Source: an uncultured Flavihumibacter sp. (GTDB lineage Bacteria > Bacteroidota > Bacteroidia > Chitinophagales > Chitinophagaceae). From it: a DNA stretch of 40,924 bases. Positions 7,514-15,938 of the stretch are shown piece by piece (the first letter of the stretch is position 1; the number at the start of each line of letters is the position of its first letter). Made by a program: the position numbers and the translations under genes. The notes below the pieces were generated by a model. It was not told the origin of the DNA, did no database searches, and worked only from the letters and a program-made list of their open reading frames with translations. Location of the stretch: the NCBI GenBank assembly GCA_946481605.1, contig CAMLPA010000002.1, positions 1 to 40,924 on the forward strand. Reading direction: 5' to 3'.

Positions 7514-8356
7514 ATGGGTAGATTTAATGTTCGTAAATCAGTATTGGTAATATATTCTACTATTTTTTGTCTCACTACTTACGCTCAAAAAAATTTTACG
7601 CAGCAATTTGACGCGCAGGTAGTTTACCAGTTACAATATACTCCGGATAGCAATAACCGAACAGGTGTGAAGACAGAATATATGGAGTTGCTTATTAACG
7701 ATTCGGCATCCCTATTTCGATCGATCAACAATGGTATTGTGGATTCTATCATGTATATCGACTTTAAGAACGGTAAGAAATACAACCCGATGCTTAGTGC
7801 TTTGCAATACCCCACATCATTTTACTACAATATCATAAAAAGTTCAGGTTTTACATTTTTCAGTGATCAGCTTGGTCCTACATACTTTTCGTACAAGGAG
7901 CCAATAAATAATTTCCGCTGGGTACTAACACCCGACACCGCAACCATCAGTGGTTTTAATTGCCAGAAAGCAACCACCCGGTACGGTAACCGAAACTGGA
8001 TTGCCTGGTTTAGCACAGACCTTTCCATTTCTAACGGGCCTTATACGTTTGGGGGGTTGCCAGGCCTGATTGTAGAAATCTACGATGAACAGGATTTCTG
8101 GCATTTTTTGCTGACGGACATTATAAATAAAAGTACCGTTGCCAACGTCAATTATAATACTGTATTTGGTTATAAAGAGGTTGAAAAAGATGATTTCTAT
8201 AAGCAAAAAAAATACAACGCGCAAAATAGTTATGAAATAATGGAGGCTCGTGGAGGGTTAAATGGCGTTACGGAAGAAAATAAAATTCGGGTTAGAAACA
8301 GGCTTAAGAACGCTGCCAAAAAGAACAACAACTGGATAGAATTGTATGCCAAATAA
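7514..8356 (+). CDS. GLPGLI-family secreted protein
   Basis: 280 residues. A cleavable signal peptide (about 1-25, ending TYAQ) is followed by a mostly beta-strand protein containing the family motif FGGLPGLIVEIYD at about residues 180-192. Established knowledge: GLPGLI proteins are Bacteroidota-specific, of unknown function, and often encoded beside TonB-dependent receptors. Here the next gene overlaps the stop by 11 nt and is such a receptor, so the two are probably translationally coupled. Being inside a peptide locus, the pair may handle the mature peptide at the outer membrane (passage, uptake or self-protection), but nothing in the sequence decides between these. Confidence 0.85.
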   Translation: MGRFNVRKSVLVIYSTIFCLTTYAQKNFTQQFDAQVVYQLQYTPDSNNRTGVKTEYMELLINDSASLFRSINNGIVDSIMYIDFKNGKKYNPMLSALQYPTSFYYNIIKSSGFTFFSDQLGPTYFSYKEPINNFRWVLTPDTATISGFNCQKATTRYGNRNWIAWFSTDLSISNGPYTFGGLPGLIVEIYDEQDFWHFLLTDIINKSTVANVNYNTVFGYKEVEKDDFYKQKKYNAQNSYEIMEARGGLNGVTEENKIRVRNRLKNAAKKNNNWIELYAK

Positions 8357-11006
8357 AATGTTTCCAGGTAATAAACTATATTGTCTCCTGTTTGTGTTAG
8401 GAATAGCTTTCTCTCCTCACTTGTTTTCTCAAACAACTATTACAGGCAATATATCAAATGAATCCGGAACACCCATAGCGCATACCAGCATCACCTACTC
8501 CTCGACAAAAAAAGAAATTATACTCGGCTTTACTTTATCGGATAAAACCGGCAACTATAAATTCACCTTTGATGATTCCTCGTTAGATAGTGTTAAGCTA
8601 AGTGTTTCATGTATAGGGTACAAAACACAAGTAATATTAATAAAGAACCAGTCTTCACGATATGATTTTAAGCTTTTTAGCACCTCAAAGCAACTTCCTG
8701 AGGTAACTGTAAAATCAAATTACAAGATTTTCAGAAGAGGGGATACCATTAATTACATCACCGATCCTTTTATTTCAAAACAGGACAGGGTATTGGGTGA
8801 TGTGATTAAAAAACTTCCGGGTATTGAAATGAATGGAGACCAGATATTGTACCAGGGAAAGCCATTAAAGAAATTTTATGTAGAAGGGTTGGACCTAATG
8901 GGTGGCCGCTATGGCTTAATCAATAATAACCTGCCTGTAGATGATGTAAAAAAAATCCAGATAATAGAGCATGATCAGCCCGTCAGGATATTAGATTCAC
9001 TGGTTCCTTCCGATCAGGCTTCTATGAATATTGTCCTCAAAAGATTTCGCACTACAGGATCAGGGAAAGCAGGCATTGGCAGTGCTCCATTTTTATGGGA
9101 TGTGGGCATAACTCCGATGTCCTTCTTCAAAAATTTCCAGATGATTAATACTTATCAGGCAAATAATACAGGAAATACAGTTTCTGACCAACTAAAGTAT
9201 CTCACTTTGGAATCGAACCCTGCCAATGCAGTGGTGGAAAAATATGTTGCTATCCGTGATGCCGGTCGTCCGCCATTTGATGAAAGCCGGTGGCTGAATA
9301 ATAATACCCACCTGTTTAATTCGAATATACTCTATAAAACCAAAAAAGGAATACAATGGAAATTAAGCGCTTCATATGGCAACGACCACCAGAGAAGCGA
9401 AAGTTTTAACCGGACCACAATAGTTACACCCGAGAATAATATTGTTTATACTGAAGCTGTTAGAAACAGTCAAAACGTCAACGATGCGAATGCTATATTT
9501 TCTACAGAAAAAAATGAAAAGAATATTTTTATAAAAAATCAATTGACAGTAGGAAAAAGATGGAACAGTTTATTGGGTATGGTCAACAGAAACAGTAATA
9601 CGCCAATTCGACAAAAGCAAAATGATGAAACTTCTTTTGTATCCAACGCGCTTAAAATCACCACCAAGTGGGGACAACAACTGATAGGGATTAATTCCGC
9701 TGTTTCTTACGCTGAATTGCCGCAGACATTGTCAGTTACTCCGGGGCAGTTTATTGCCGTTTTGAATGACAGTTTACCTTATGACATTGCATTGCAAAAT
9801 GTATTATATAAAAACTTCAAAACAAATAATAGCATAGACTTTATAAAAAAGTTCAGCGATGTGGTTGTAAACGTTAAAGCAGGTGCCTCATTTCAAACAC
9901 AAACCTTACAAAGCGGACTTGAAAAAGATGCCATTAGCTTGAATGATACAATATTTGGCAACAATCTGGAGTTCTTAAGAACACAGGTTTACTTTACGCC
10001 CACTTTCAGCTATAACAGACGCAGGTGGCAGATCACACTGACCACTCCTGCCGCTTGGCAAATATTCGCAGCAAACTACAACCGCAAAGCAAGCGACAGT
10101 GCGCGCCTTAGCAGGGCTACAGTAAATCCGTCCTTAAATATCCGGTACGCTATTTCTTCAAAATGGGAAATAATCAGCTCATTGCAGCATGAGAATGATT
10201 TTGGCAGCCAAACCCAATTATACACCGGATATATTTTAAACACTTACAACAATCTTGATCGTTCCACAGTGCGCCGCGTCTCAGAAGGGAAAACGCAATC
10301 CGTCGGACTCTATCTTAAATACAATAATTTACTGAAGTCAAGATTTGGCAATTTATCCATTCTTCACGCCCAAAGCCGGAACAATTATATGTATCGTATG
10401 GCTTACGACTCCCTTGGGCTTGCATTTAGCGAGGTGCTTGAAATGGACAACGACAGGACTTCAACAAACATAAGCGGATCTGTATCGCAATATTTCCCGA
10501 GCCTGAAAACAGTTTTAAAATGCGCTGGGAGAATGAGTGCCGGCAAATCAAACCAGCTTATTAATGACGCATTGGTAAGATTGAATACAAATACCTATTC
10601 CGCTTCTACAGAAATCATTAACTCTTTCTTAGAATGGCTAAGTGCGGAGTACAAATACAACCTCAGTGTTTCCAGATCTCACTACACGAACAAGCCGATG
10701 AATACGTCTATAATACAAAACCATACGATCGGCATAAATACCTTCCCTGCACCAAACAACACTTTTTCAATTAACGCAAATTACTACAGGTACACTTTGT
10801 ATAGCAATACCGAACAATTCTTACTGAATCTGAAATATACCTTTACACTACCTAAAACAAAGACCGATTTTTCAATAACAGTCAACAATCTCCTCAACAC
10901 AAAATATTTCATCACACAGTACAACACAGCCTATATGCTTGCATACAGCGAACTCTATTTAAGGCCCAGACAAATATTGGCAAGTGTACGGTTTAACTTC
11001 AAGTAG
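8346..11006 (+). CDS. TonB-dependent receptor-like outer-membrane protein with carboxypeptidase-regulatory-like domain
   Basis: 886 residues from the first ATG. A second ATG at 8358, four codons in, lies just past the GLPGLI stop and is an equally good start. After the signal peptide (ending HLFSQ) there is a carboxypeptidase-regulatory-like domain at about 30-115, a plug-like region (LGDVIKKLPGIEMNGDQILY, then GKPLKKFYVEG) at about 120-235, and a long series of beta-strands typical of a 22-strand barrel to the C-terminus (ILASVRFNFK). This is the type regularly paired with GLPGLI proteins rather than a SusC. It lacks a SusD partner. Possible roles are uptake or surface passage of a peptide or its conjugate, or immunity. 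Confidence 0.85.
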   Translation: MPNKMFPGNKLYCLLFVLGIAFSPHLFSQTTITGNISNESGTPIAHTSITYSSTKKEIILGFTLSDKTGNYKFTFDDSSLDSVKLSVSCIGYKTQVILIKNQSSRYDFKLFSTSKQLPEVTVKSNYKIFRRGDTINYITDPFISKQDRVLGDVIKKLPGIEMNGDQILYQGKPLKKFYVEGLDLMGGRYGLINNNLPVDDVKKIQIIEHDQPVRILDSLVPSDQASMNIVLKRFRTTGSGKAGIGSAPFLWDVGITPMSFFKNFQMINTYQANNTGNTVSDQLKYLTLESNPANAVVEKYVAIRDAGRPPFDESRWLNNNTHLFNSNILYKTKKGIQWKLSASYGNDHQRSESFNRTTIVTPENNIVYTEAVRNSQNVNDANAIFSTEKNEKNIFIKNQLTVGKRWNSLLGMVNRNSNTPIRQKQNDETSFVSNALKITTKWGQQLIGINSAVSYAELPQTLSVTPGQFIAVLNDSLPYDIALQNVLYKNFKTNNSIDFIKKFSDVVVNVKAGASFQTQTLQSGLEKDAISLNDTIFGNNLEFLRTQVYFTPTFSYNRRRWQITLTTPAAWQIFAANYNRKASDSARLSRATVNPSLNIRYAISSKWEIISSLQHENDFGSQTQLYTGYILNTYNNLDRSTVRRVSEGKTQSVGLYLKYNNLLKSRFGNLSILHAQSRNNYMYRMAYDSLGLAFSEVLEMDNDRTSTNISGSVSQYFPSLKTVLKCAGRMSAGKSNQLINDALVRLNTNTYSASTEIINSFLEWLSAEYKYNLSVSRSHYTNKPMNTSIIQNHTIGINTFPAPNNTFSINANYYRYTLYSNTEQFLLNLKYTFTLPKTKTDFSITVNNLLNTKYFITQYNTAYMLAYSELYLRPRQILASVRFNFK

Positions 11007-11035
11007 CAGGTTTATAAAATGCATAGTCAAAATGT

Positions 11036-12607
11036 ATGATATATCTTTCCGCACAACCCGATGCTTTTTACTTTACGTGGCAAATTGAATTGCAGGTATT
11101 CAATTTTAATAATCTGGGTATTCTACCTAAAGACATCCATGTGCTAATTGGATATGACCCTGAAATTGGTCTTCAAAACCATTTTGAAGAACTAATAAAT
11201 AAACTTGACGGTTGTGCCTCTTTTTATACATACCCGGATAAACGTATCAAACCTCAGTATGCTTCATCTATACGACCTCATATTATTGTACAGCATGTAG
11301 AAAGGTTCCCTGCGTTACAAGCGGAAACTATCTTTTATCATGACTCAGACATCATATTCAGAGCGCTGCCTGATTTTTCCGGAATGATATCCAATGAAAA
11401 ATGGTATGTGTCTGATACAAAAACTTATCTCGATAGCAATTACATTAAGATGGCTGGTACAGAATCCCTTTTACAGGAAATGTGTGAAGCTGTAGGTATA
11501 AATGTTCAAAAAGTCATAAACCAGGATACCAATTGCGGCGGAGCCCAGTATTTACTTAAAAAGGTTCCCATATTTTTTTGGCAAAAATTGGAGATAGATG
11601 CTGAAAAGTTATACATCATAATGAATAAGTTCAATGCAGAAAACGCTTCTTGCATAGAACAGTCTAAGCCGACAAAAAAGATTCAGTCATGGTGCGCCGA
11701 TATGTGGGCCATACTTTGGAATGCTTTACTTGATAATCGGTCGGTTGAAATACACAATGAAATGAACTTCTGCTGGGCCGATTCACCAATTTCTCTTTGG
11801 TACAAAAACAAAATATTGCATTACACAGGAAATGTAAGCAGGGAAAATACTAAAATATTCAGGAAAACAAACTATTCAGTTTTTGAGCCCAATTACGATA
11901 GAGGACTAAATGAAATTGATTGTAATAGTTGCAGCGCACCCCTGGTTGATTTAATAAATAAATACAACATAAAAGCAGAAAAGGAAAGAACCAACCTGAC
12001 CGATAGCACGATAATTATTTTATTCAATTCTGACGAAAGCCAGGGATTAGAAATTCTGTTAACGCAGTTAAAATATATAGAAAAATTTCTTACCATAAAC
12101 ATTTGTATTATAGAAAAAGGCACTAAAAAAGTTTTCAACAACAACATTGTGGGCTTAAAGGAATATCAGCATGTATTTTCTGATGCGCTAAATGAATCAG
12201 ATTTGTCAACTGATATTTATAAGATCATAAACATTTCCAACTCTGATAATTTTCTTCTTATCAGGTCAAATATATTTATCGACATCTCCGATTATAAAGA
12301 AGCTTTTAAAAGAATAAGACTGCAAGTGTCGAAAATAATTATTTCAGGTAATGAGTCGATATCAAAAGTTGACCGCCTTTTCCAATCCATTTTTGATAAA
12401 TGTATTGATCCTTTATTGCTTAAGTTGAATATCGGAAAGTTTAACACCGTAAAAACAGATGCTATTAGCAGCATATTTTTTGAAAGAAATGTTTTTCTGC
12501 GCACAAAGCCTACAGGTATTCAGCCAACCGCATGCCCCCTTTCAAATCTTATTGAAAAGAGTTCAAAAGACATAAGCTACTACGATTATCCTGTTTTCCA
12601 GTTTTAA
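11036..12607 (+). CDS. Glycosyltransferase-like protein with DxD motif, two-part
   Basis: 523 residues. The N-terminal 300 residues look like a GT-A-type transferase: a nucleotide-binding start (IYLSAQPDAFYFTWQIELQV), the metal-binding motif Asp103-Ser-Asp105 in IFYHDSDIIF, and an acceptor-side WCADMWAILW region. The overall pattern recalls eukaryotic peptidyl Ser/Hyp O-glycosyltransferases. Residues about 310-523 are a second, less clear alpha/beta region (STIIILFNSDESQGLEILLT) that might be a degenerate second transferase domain. The gene starts 30 nt after the TonB receptor stop. A peptide O-glycosyltransferase acting on the Thr-rich precursor is attractive in this context but unproven; a surface-glycan role is the main alternative. 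Confidence 0.65.
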   Translation: MIYLSAQPDAFYFTWQIELQVFNFNNLGILPKDIHVLIGYDPEIGLQNHFEELINKLDGCASFYTYPDKRIKPQYASSIRPHIIVQHVERFPALQAETIFYHDSDIIFRALPDFSGMISNEKWYVSDTKTYLDSNYIKMAGTESLLQEMCEAVGINVQKVINQDTNCGGAQYLLKKVPIFFWQKLEIDAEKLYIIMNKFNAENASCIEQSKPTKKIQSWCADMWAILWNALLDNRSVEIHNEMNFCWADSPISLWYKNKILHYTGNVSRENTKIFRKTNYSVFEPNYDRGLNEIDCNSCSAPLVDLINKYNIKAEKERTNLTDSTIIILFNSDESQGLEILLTQLKYIEKFLTINICIIEKGTKKVFNNNIVGLKEYQHVFSDALNESDLSTDIYKIINISNSDNFLLIRSNIFIDISDYKEAFKRIRLQVSKIIISGNESISKVDRLFQSIFDKCIDPLLLKLNIGKFNTVKTDAISSIFFERNVFLRTKPTGIQPTACPLSNLIEKSSKDISYYDYPVFQF

Positions 12608-12664
12608 GACCGGACCAAAATTGCAATCATTAATAGTTAAACACTACATTCCGAGTCAGCGAAT

Positions 12665-13711
12665 ATGTTATCCATAAATGAAATAAAAAAATTATTTGAA
12701 TCCTTGCCGGAAACAGCACTTTCAAACCAGGGCATTTTTGATGGCAGTGCCGGAATGGCGATTATAACAGGTATTTTATACAAGCAGACACAGGAGTCCT
12801 TTTTCAAATCAATTTTCCAAAATCACCTAAACAGAATAAGTGAAAATATAGAAATGGTTAAGGATAATGGTTTTAAAAACGGGTTAGCCGGTATTGGCTG
12901 GAGTATTGAATGGCTGAGCCAGAATAAAATACTTGAAGGAATAAATACAGATGAAATTTTAGAAGATTTTGACGATTTACTGTACAAAACTGTTGTATTC
13001 ACCAGGAATAACGATTTTACCATTATTAATGGCAATCTGGGGTTGTTTAAATATTTTTATGCCCGGTGTAGAAGTAAAAACAAAGGGACACATAGATATA
13101 GAAAGATTGTTAATCAAGAGTGTTTATCTATATTAGAAGACAGGGTTCGTCAACATCTACTAAGCAGGGATCTTGAGTTTAATGTGAAAAATATCCCGGC
13201 ATTAGGAGATATATTAAAAACCATTAGTCCTTTATATAATGTTCTGAATATTGAACGGGAGTCAATCCTATGCAATGCGTTAATAGCAAGCGAGCATATT
13301 TTAATAGAGCATGTAAAGGACAAAATTCTAAGCGATTTAAAGCATGATGAGGTGTTAAATCTTCTTTATCTTTCAGTTAATATTTCATTCGCTTCGATAA
13401 ATATTTCTAACAATCATTACCAAAAAGTAGCCGGAAAATTTATCGATAAAATAATTATACACCTTAATACCATCAATTCGCTGCTAAGCCAGTCAGAATT
13501 ACAGAAATTGAGCAACATTTTTATATTGTATTGTTTGCATGAAAGGGGACCTAAAAGTGTATTGAATCTAAAAAAAGCGCTTCTCGATTTGAAAAAAAAA
13601 TCAGCTCATCCCATTTCTCTAAACGATTGGAAAACATGTTTATTAGGCCACGCTGTGCTTAACAAAACAGACTTTTCATGTAAGATACAAGATCAAATAT
13701 TTTATGCTTAA
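12665..13711 (+). CDS. LanC-like protein without recognisable zinc ligands
   Basis: 348 residues. The N-terminal half carries the glycine-rich helix-pair pattern of the LanC (lanthionine cyclase-like) fold: GIFDGSAGMAIITGILY at about 23-39, GLAGIGWSIEWLSQNKIL at about 75-92, and NGNLGLFKYFYAR at about 120-132. LanC enzymes need a Cys/Cys-His zinc site (WCYG and CHG-type motifs). Neither is visible; the C-terminus only offers TCLLGHAVL. The protein is also shorter than typical LanC, and no LanB/LanM dehydratase is encoded nearby. It is therefore unlikely to form thioether rings and may be a scaffold or peptide-binding relic. It follows the glycosyltransferase by 57 nt and precedes the GT2 gene by 20 nt. 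Confidence 0.6.
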   Translation: MLSINEIKKLFESLPETALSNQGIFDGSAGMAIITGILYKQTQESFFKSIFQNHLNRISENIEMVKDNGFKNGLAGIGWSIEWLSQNKILEGINTDEILEDFDDLLYKTVVFTRNNDFTIINGNLGLFKYFYARCRSKNKGTHRYRKIVNQECLSILEDRVRQHLLSRDLEFNVKNIPALGDILKTISPLYNVLNIERESILCNALIASEHILIEHVKDKILSDLKHDEVLNLLYLSVNISFASINISNNHYQKVAGKFIDKIIIHLNTINSLLSQSELQKLSNIFILYCLHERGPKSVLNLKKALLDLKKKSAHPISLNDWKTCLLGHAVLNKTDFSCKIQDQIFYA

Positions 13712-13731
13712 GAATTTCAAATTACCACAAT

Positions 13732-14499
13732 ATGAAAATACTTGGTCTAGCATGTACTAATGGAAGATTCTCTTATTTAGAAAGATTGTTAGCTTGTTTT
13801 TTAAACCAGGACCATAAAGAAAAACAGCTCTTAATATATAATAATGCGAACATTCCTATAGAGATGGATCCTATTGATAATGTAACACTAATTAATAACG
13901 CTATAGATCAACAGACCAATGAAGGCTATAAAGATGTGGGGAGCATTTTTAGAGATGCACTAAGCAATATACCAGCAGGTGTGGACTATATTAGTATAAT
14001 GGATGATGATGATGTTTACCTCCCTTCTCATTTTTCACAAGCACACTCCGTTTTTCTAAAAAATAAAAATTTCAAGGTTTGGAAACCTGGGTATTATTTC
14101 TTGAAAAATGGCTTATTTGATGTAGAATACAGAAAAAATGATAACTATTTAGAAGGAAGCGCAATTATTTCTCATGATTTTTTAAAGGAATGCGGCTTCG
14201 AATTGCACTCTTTAACATACCATCACTCATGGATCAAAAAATCTTATCAAGAAAAAAACATTTGCGTTGATTATAAAAATACTGTTCCAACTTATTGTTA
14301 TGAGATTGGTCAACCAGACATTGTGCACTTGAGTATGTACTGTGTTAAAAATCCTTCATCGGATAAAACAGATTTTGACAAAACATTGAATAAAATTGAT
14401 GATTATGGTCAGGGAAAAGTTTTACGCCCCTGGAGCGATGATAAGATAAAAAGATACTTTGACACCTATTTTAACCTAGATAATTTTATTGACGGGTAA
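13732..14499 (+). CDS. Family 2-like glycosyltransferase
   Basis: 255 residues. A compact GT-A transferase: N-terminal KILGLACTNGRFSYLERLLA, the region FLNQDHKEKQLLIYNNAN typical of GT2 proteins (QD....L.I.NN), and an acidic metal-binding motif Asp91-Asp94 in YISIMDDDDVYLP. No membrane segments, so a cytosolic enzyme. It is the last rightward gene of the peptide locus, 20 nt after the LanC-like gene, and its stop is 10 nt from the end of the convergent GT11 gene. GT2-type enzymes glycosylate known glycocins, which supports but does not prove a peptide substrate. Confidence 0.75.
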   Translation: MKILGLACTNGRFSYLERLLACFLNQDHKEKQLLIYNNANIPIEMDPIDNVTLINNAIDQQTNEGYKDVGSIFRDALSNIPAGVDYISIMDDDDVYLPSHFSQAHSVFLKNKNFKVWKPGYYFLKNGLFDVEYRKNDNYLEGSAIISHDFLKECGFELHSLTYHHSWIKKSYQEKNICVDYKNTVPTYCYEIGQPDIVHLSMYCVKNPSSDKTDFDKTLNKIDDYGQGKVLRPWSDDKIKRYFDTYFNLDNFIDG

Positions 14500-14509
14500 A
14501 CATGTCATT

Positions 14510-15376
14510 CTATAATTTTATCCAGCCCGGAGGAATTAAATCAATAGTATTCAATGTTTCATTTGTAAACCATTTTTTAGGGGCTATCACAATTTTTCCA
14601 GGATTCTGTGAAAGCCATGCGGACCACCATGAAAAGGAACTGTTTGAAATAATAAAATGTTTACAAGAAATCATCAACTGAAGGTAATATTGATATTTGG
14701 GGTCGTAATATGATTCATCAACAAAAAACATTTTTTCTTGCTTTGGTATATTTTCTTTGCACCAGGCAATATCATCTGAAAAGATATAAAAAGATGGATT
14801 GGCTACAATAGCTTTAAAATAATTTATAGCGGCGCTGATATAATCCAAGTCTATGACACCATGAAAGTCCAGTTTGAATAAATAATCACCTCTCCTGACA
14901 TTCAACATTATGGATGTCCCCATTGCTATTTCGTTCTTTAGTACCTGCCACTTTGGAGGTAGTGTATGACAGAACGTAAAATCTTTTCGAATGGTAGGAG
15001 ATATTCCAGTAAAATACTTTTCAGTTTGCCAATACCCAAAAACAGAAAAAATCACTTCATCTGGTTTAGGATTTGATTTTGCATACTGATGTAATGCCCC
15101 GAAGTTTTCACTGTTAAAATGAAAAAAAGCCTCGGTTATATGGATTATATCTTCTTCATTTCCAATTAATATTTTATTGATTTCATCTTGATTTCCAATT
15201 AAGGGGTTTGCTAAATTAAAAATTGAAAGATCAAACGATCGATTGCTTTTTCTTTTGTCATATATCTCAATGTTCAAAAATAGCTGCTGCTTAAATAGAA
15301 TAGACAAATATCTACCAAAGGCATACTGAAACATTTGATTTCCAAGTCCTCCCATTAAATTTACTATCACCATCAT
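14510..15376 (-). CDS. GT11-family transferase (alpha-1,2-fucosyltransferase-like)
   Basis: 288 residues, normal for the family. Hallmarks: the N-terminal GGLGNQMFQYAFGRYLS at 9-25, the GDP-fucose-binding-type motif LNVRRGDYL near the middle, and the C-terminal SNSSFSWWSAWLS. Family members transfer L-fucose from GDP-fucose to a terminal sugar, forming alpha-1,2 links in O-antigen or host-like glycans. A second ATG one codon in is equally usable. It is convergent with the rightward peptide genes and may extend a sugar placed by the other two transferases, or may be unrelated cargo of the island. The base composition is AT-rich like the island genes. Confidence 0.88.
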   Translation of the reverse strand: MMVIVNLMGGLGNQMFQYAFGRYLSILFKQQLFLNIEIYDKRKSNRSFDLSIFNLANPLIGNQDEINKILIGNEEDIIHITEAFFHFNSENFGALHQYAKSNPKPDEVIFSVFGYWQTEKYFTGISPTIRKDFTFCHTLPPKWQVLKNEIAMGTSIMLNVRRGDYLFKLDFHGVIDLDYISAAINYFKAIVANPSFYIFSDDIAWCKENIPKQEKMFFVDESYYDPKYQYYLQLMISCKHFIISNSSFSWWSAWLSQNPGKIVIAPKKWFTNETLNTIDLIPPGWIKL

Positions 15377-15643
15377 TTTTTGGTTTATCAGTTTTTATCT
15401 GTGCTTACAAGCCATACTTACCTGCGCAACCTATGATCACATATAATAATTCAACACCTTTTAAGCACTAGCCCTTCTGTTCTCTGGTATATCACAATTT
15501 TCGCCGATCTTAGCTACCTATTACGGTCGGATTTGACATCACGCTGAAAAGGGTAAACTCTTTACTGCAAAAGCTATTGGTTGGTAATCTAAATATACAA
15601 TCTGTTTTATTTTAAAGTCGGCCAGTTCAAATCGTTACGCAAC
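15377..15643. other. Non-coding stretch right of the fucosyltransferase gene
   Basis: This holds the upstream region of the leftward GT11 gene and runs up to repeat copy 2. No open frame of note, no exact TAnnTTTG box and no structural RNA were recognised. A short CAGTTCAAATCG at about 15624-15635 is T-loop-like but has no tRNA context. Confidence 0.35.
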
Positions 15644-15795
15644 AAAAAAACGGCCATCCCCTAAAGAATAGCCGTTTTAATTTCTGTGCGTTTTCCCACC
15701 TGGGAAAAATTTCAATGCGTGCGGATGATAGGAGTGGAATCGAACCATTGGTGGTTATATTAAATCTGGTAAAGGGGATAGAATGAGATGGTTAA
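15644..15795. repeat. Direct repeat copy 2 (right flank of the peptide island)
   Basis: Positions 15644-15754 match 498-607 in the same orientation, and weaker similarity runs to 15795. This copy has the better T-arm-like string: the reverse complement of 15731-15746 reads ATGGTTCGATTCCACT. Its palindrome TTTTCCCACCTGGGAAAA (15691-15708) has central bases CC where copy 1 has GG. The two copies bracket about 15 kb holding all the peptide, exporter and glycosyltransferase genes, as expected for ends of an acquired element, although no integrase or transposase gene is present between them. Confidence 0.8.
15648..15677 (-). terminator. Rho-independent terminator-like hairpin, leftward (repeat copy 2)
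   Basis: Arms 15648-15659 and 15666-15677 correspond to the hairpin of copy 1 with one more C in the loop. A T-run follows on the minus strand (A-run from 15644). It may end leftward read-through from the polysaccharide genes, or a small RNA within the repeat. Confidence 0.55.
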
Positions 15796-15938
15796 CTCCA
15801 AGTTTTGCCTTGCATTACCTCCTTCTATCCAAAGCCTCATCTACTTTCTTTCACATGCAACCGTCCGCATTAAATGCCTTATTGCCTTCGATTATGTGCA
15901 TTTCAGCGCTTAATGAAAAGTAGCCTTATAAAATCCCT

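Noticed and set aside
12665..14499. Calling the left block a lantibiotic (thioether) cluster because of the LanC-like gene.
   Set aside because: There is no dehydratase, the LanC-like protein has no visible zinc site, and a disulfide-forming enzyme is present instead.
15721..15754. tRNA gene suggested by the T-arm-like GGTTCGATTCC on the minus strand.
   Set aside because: No acceptor stem pairing, D-arm or anticodon arm can be drawn on either side; it is kept only as part of the repeat.
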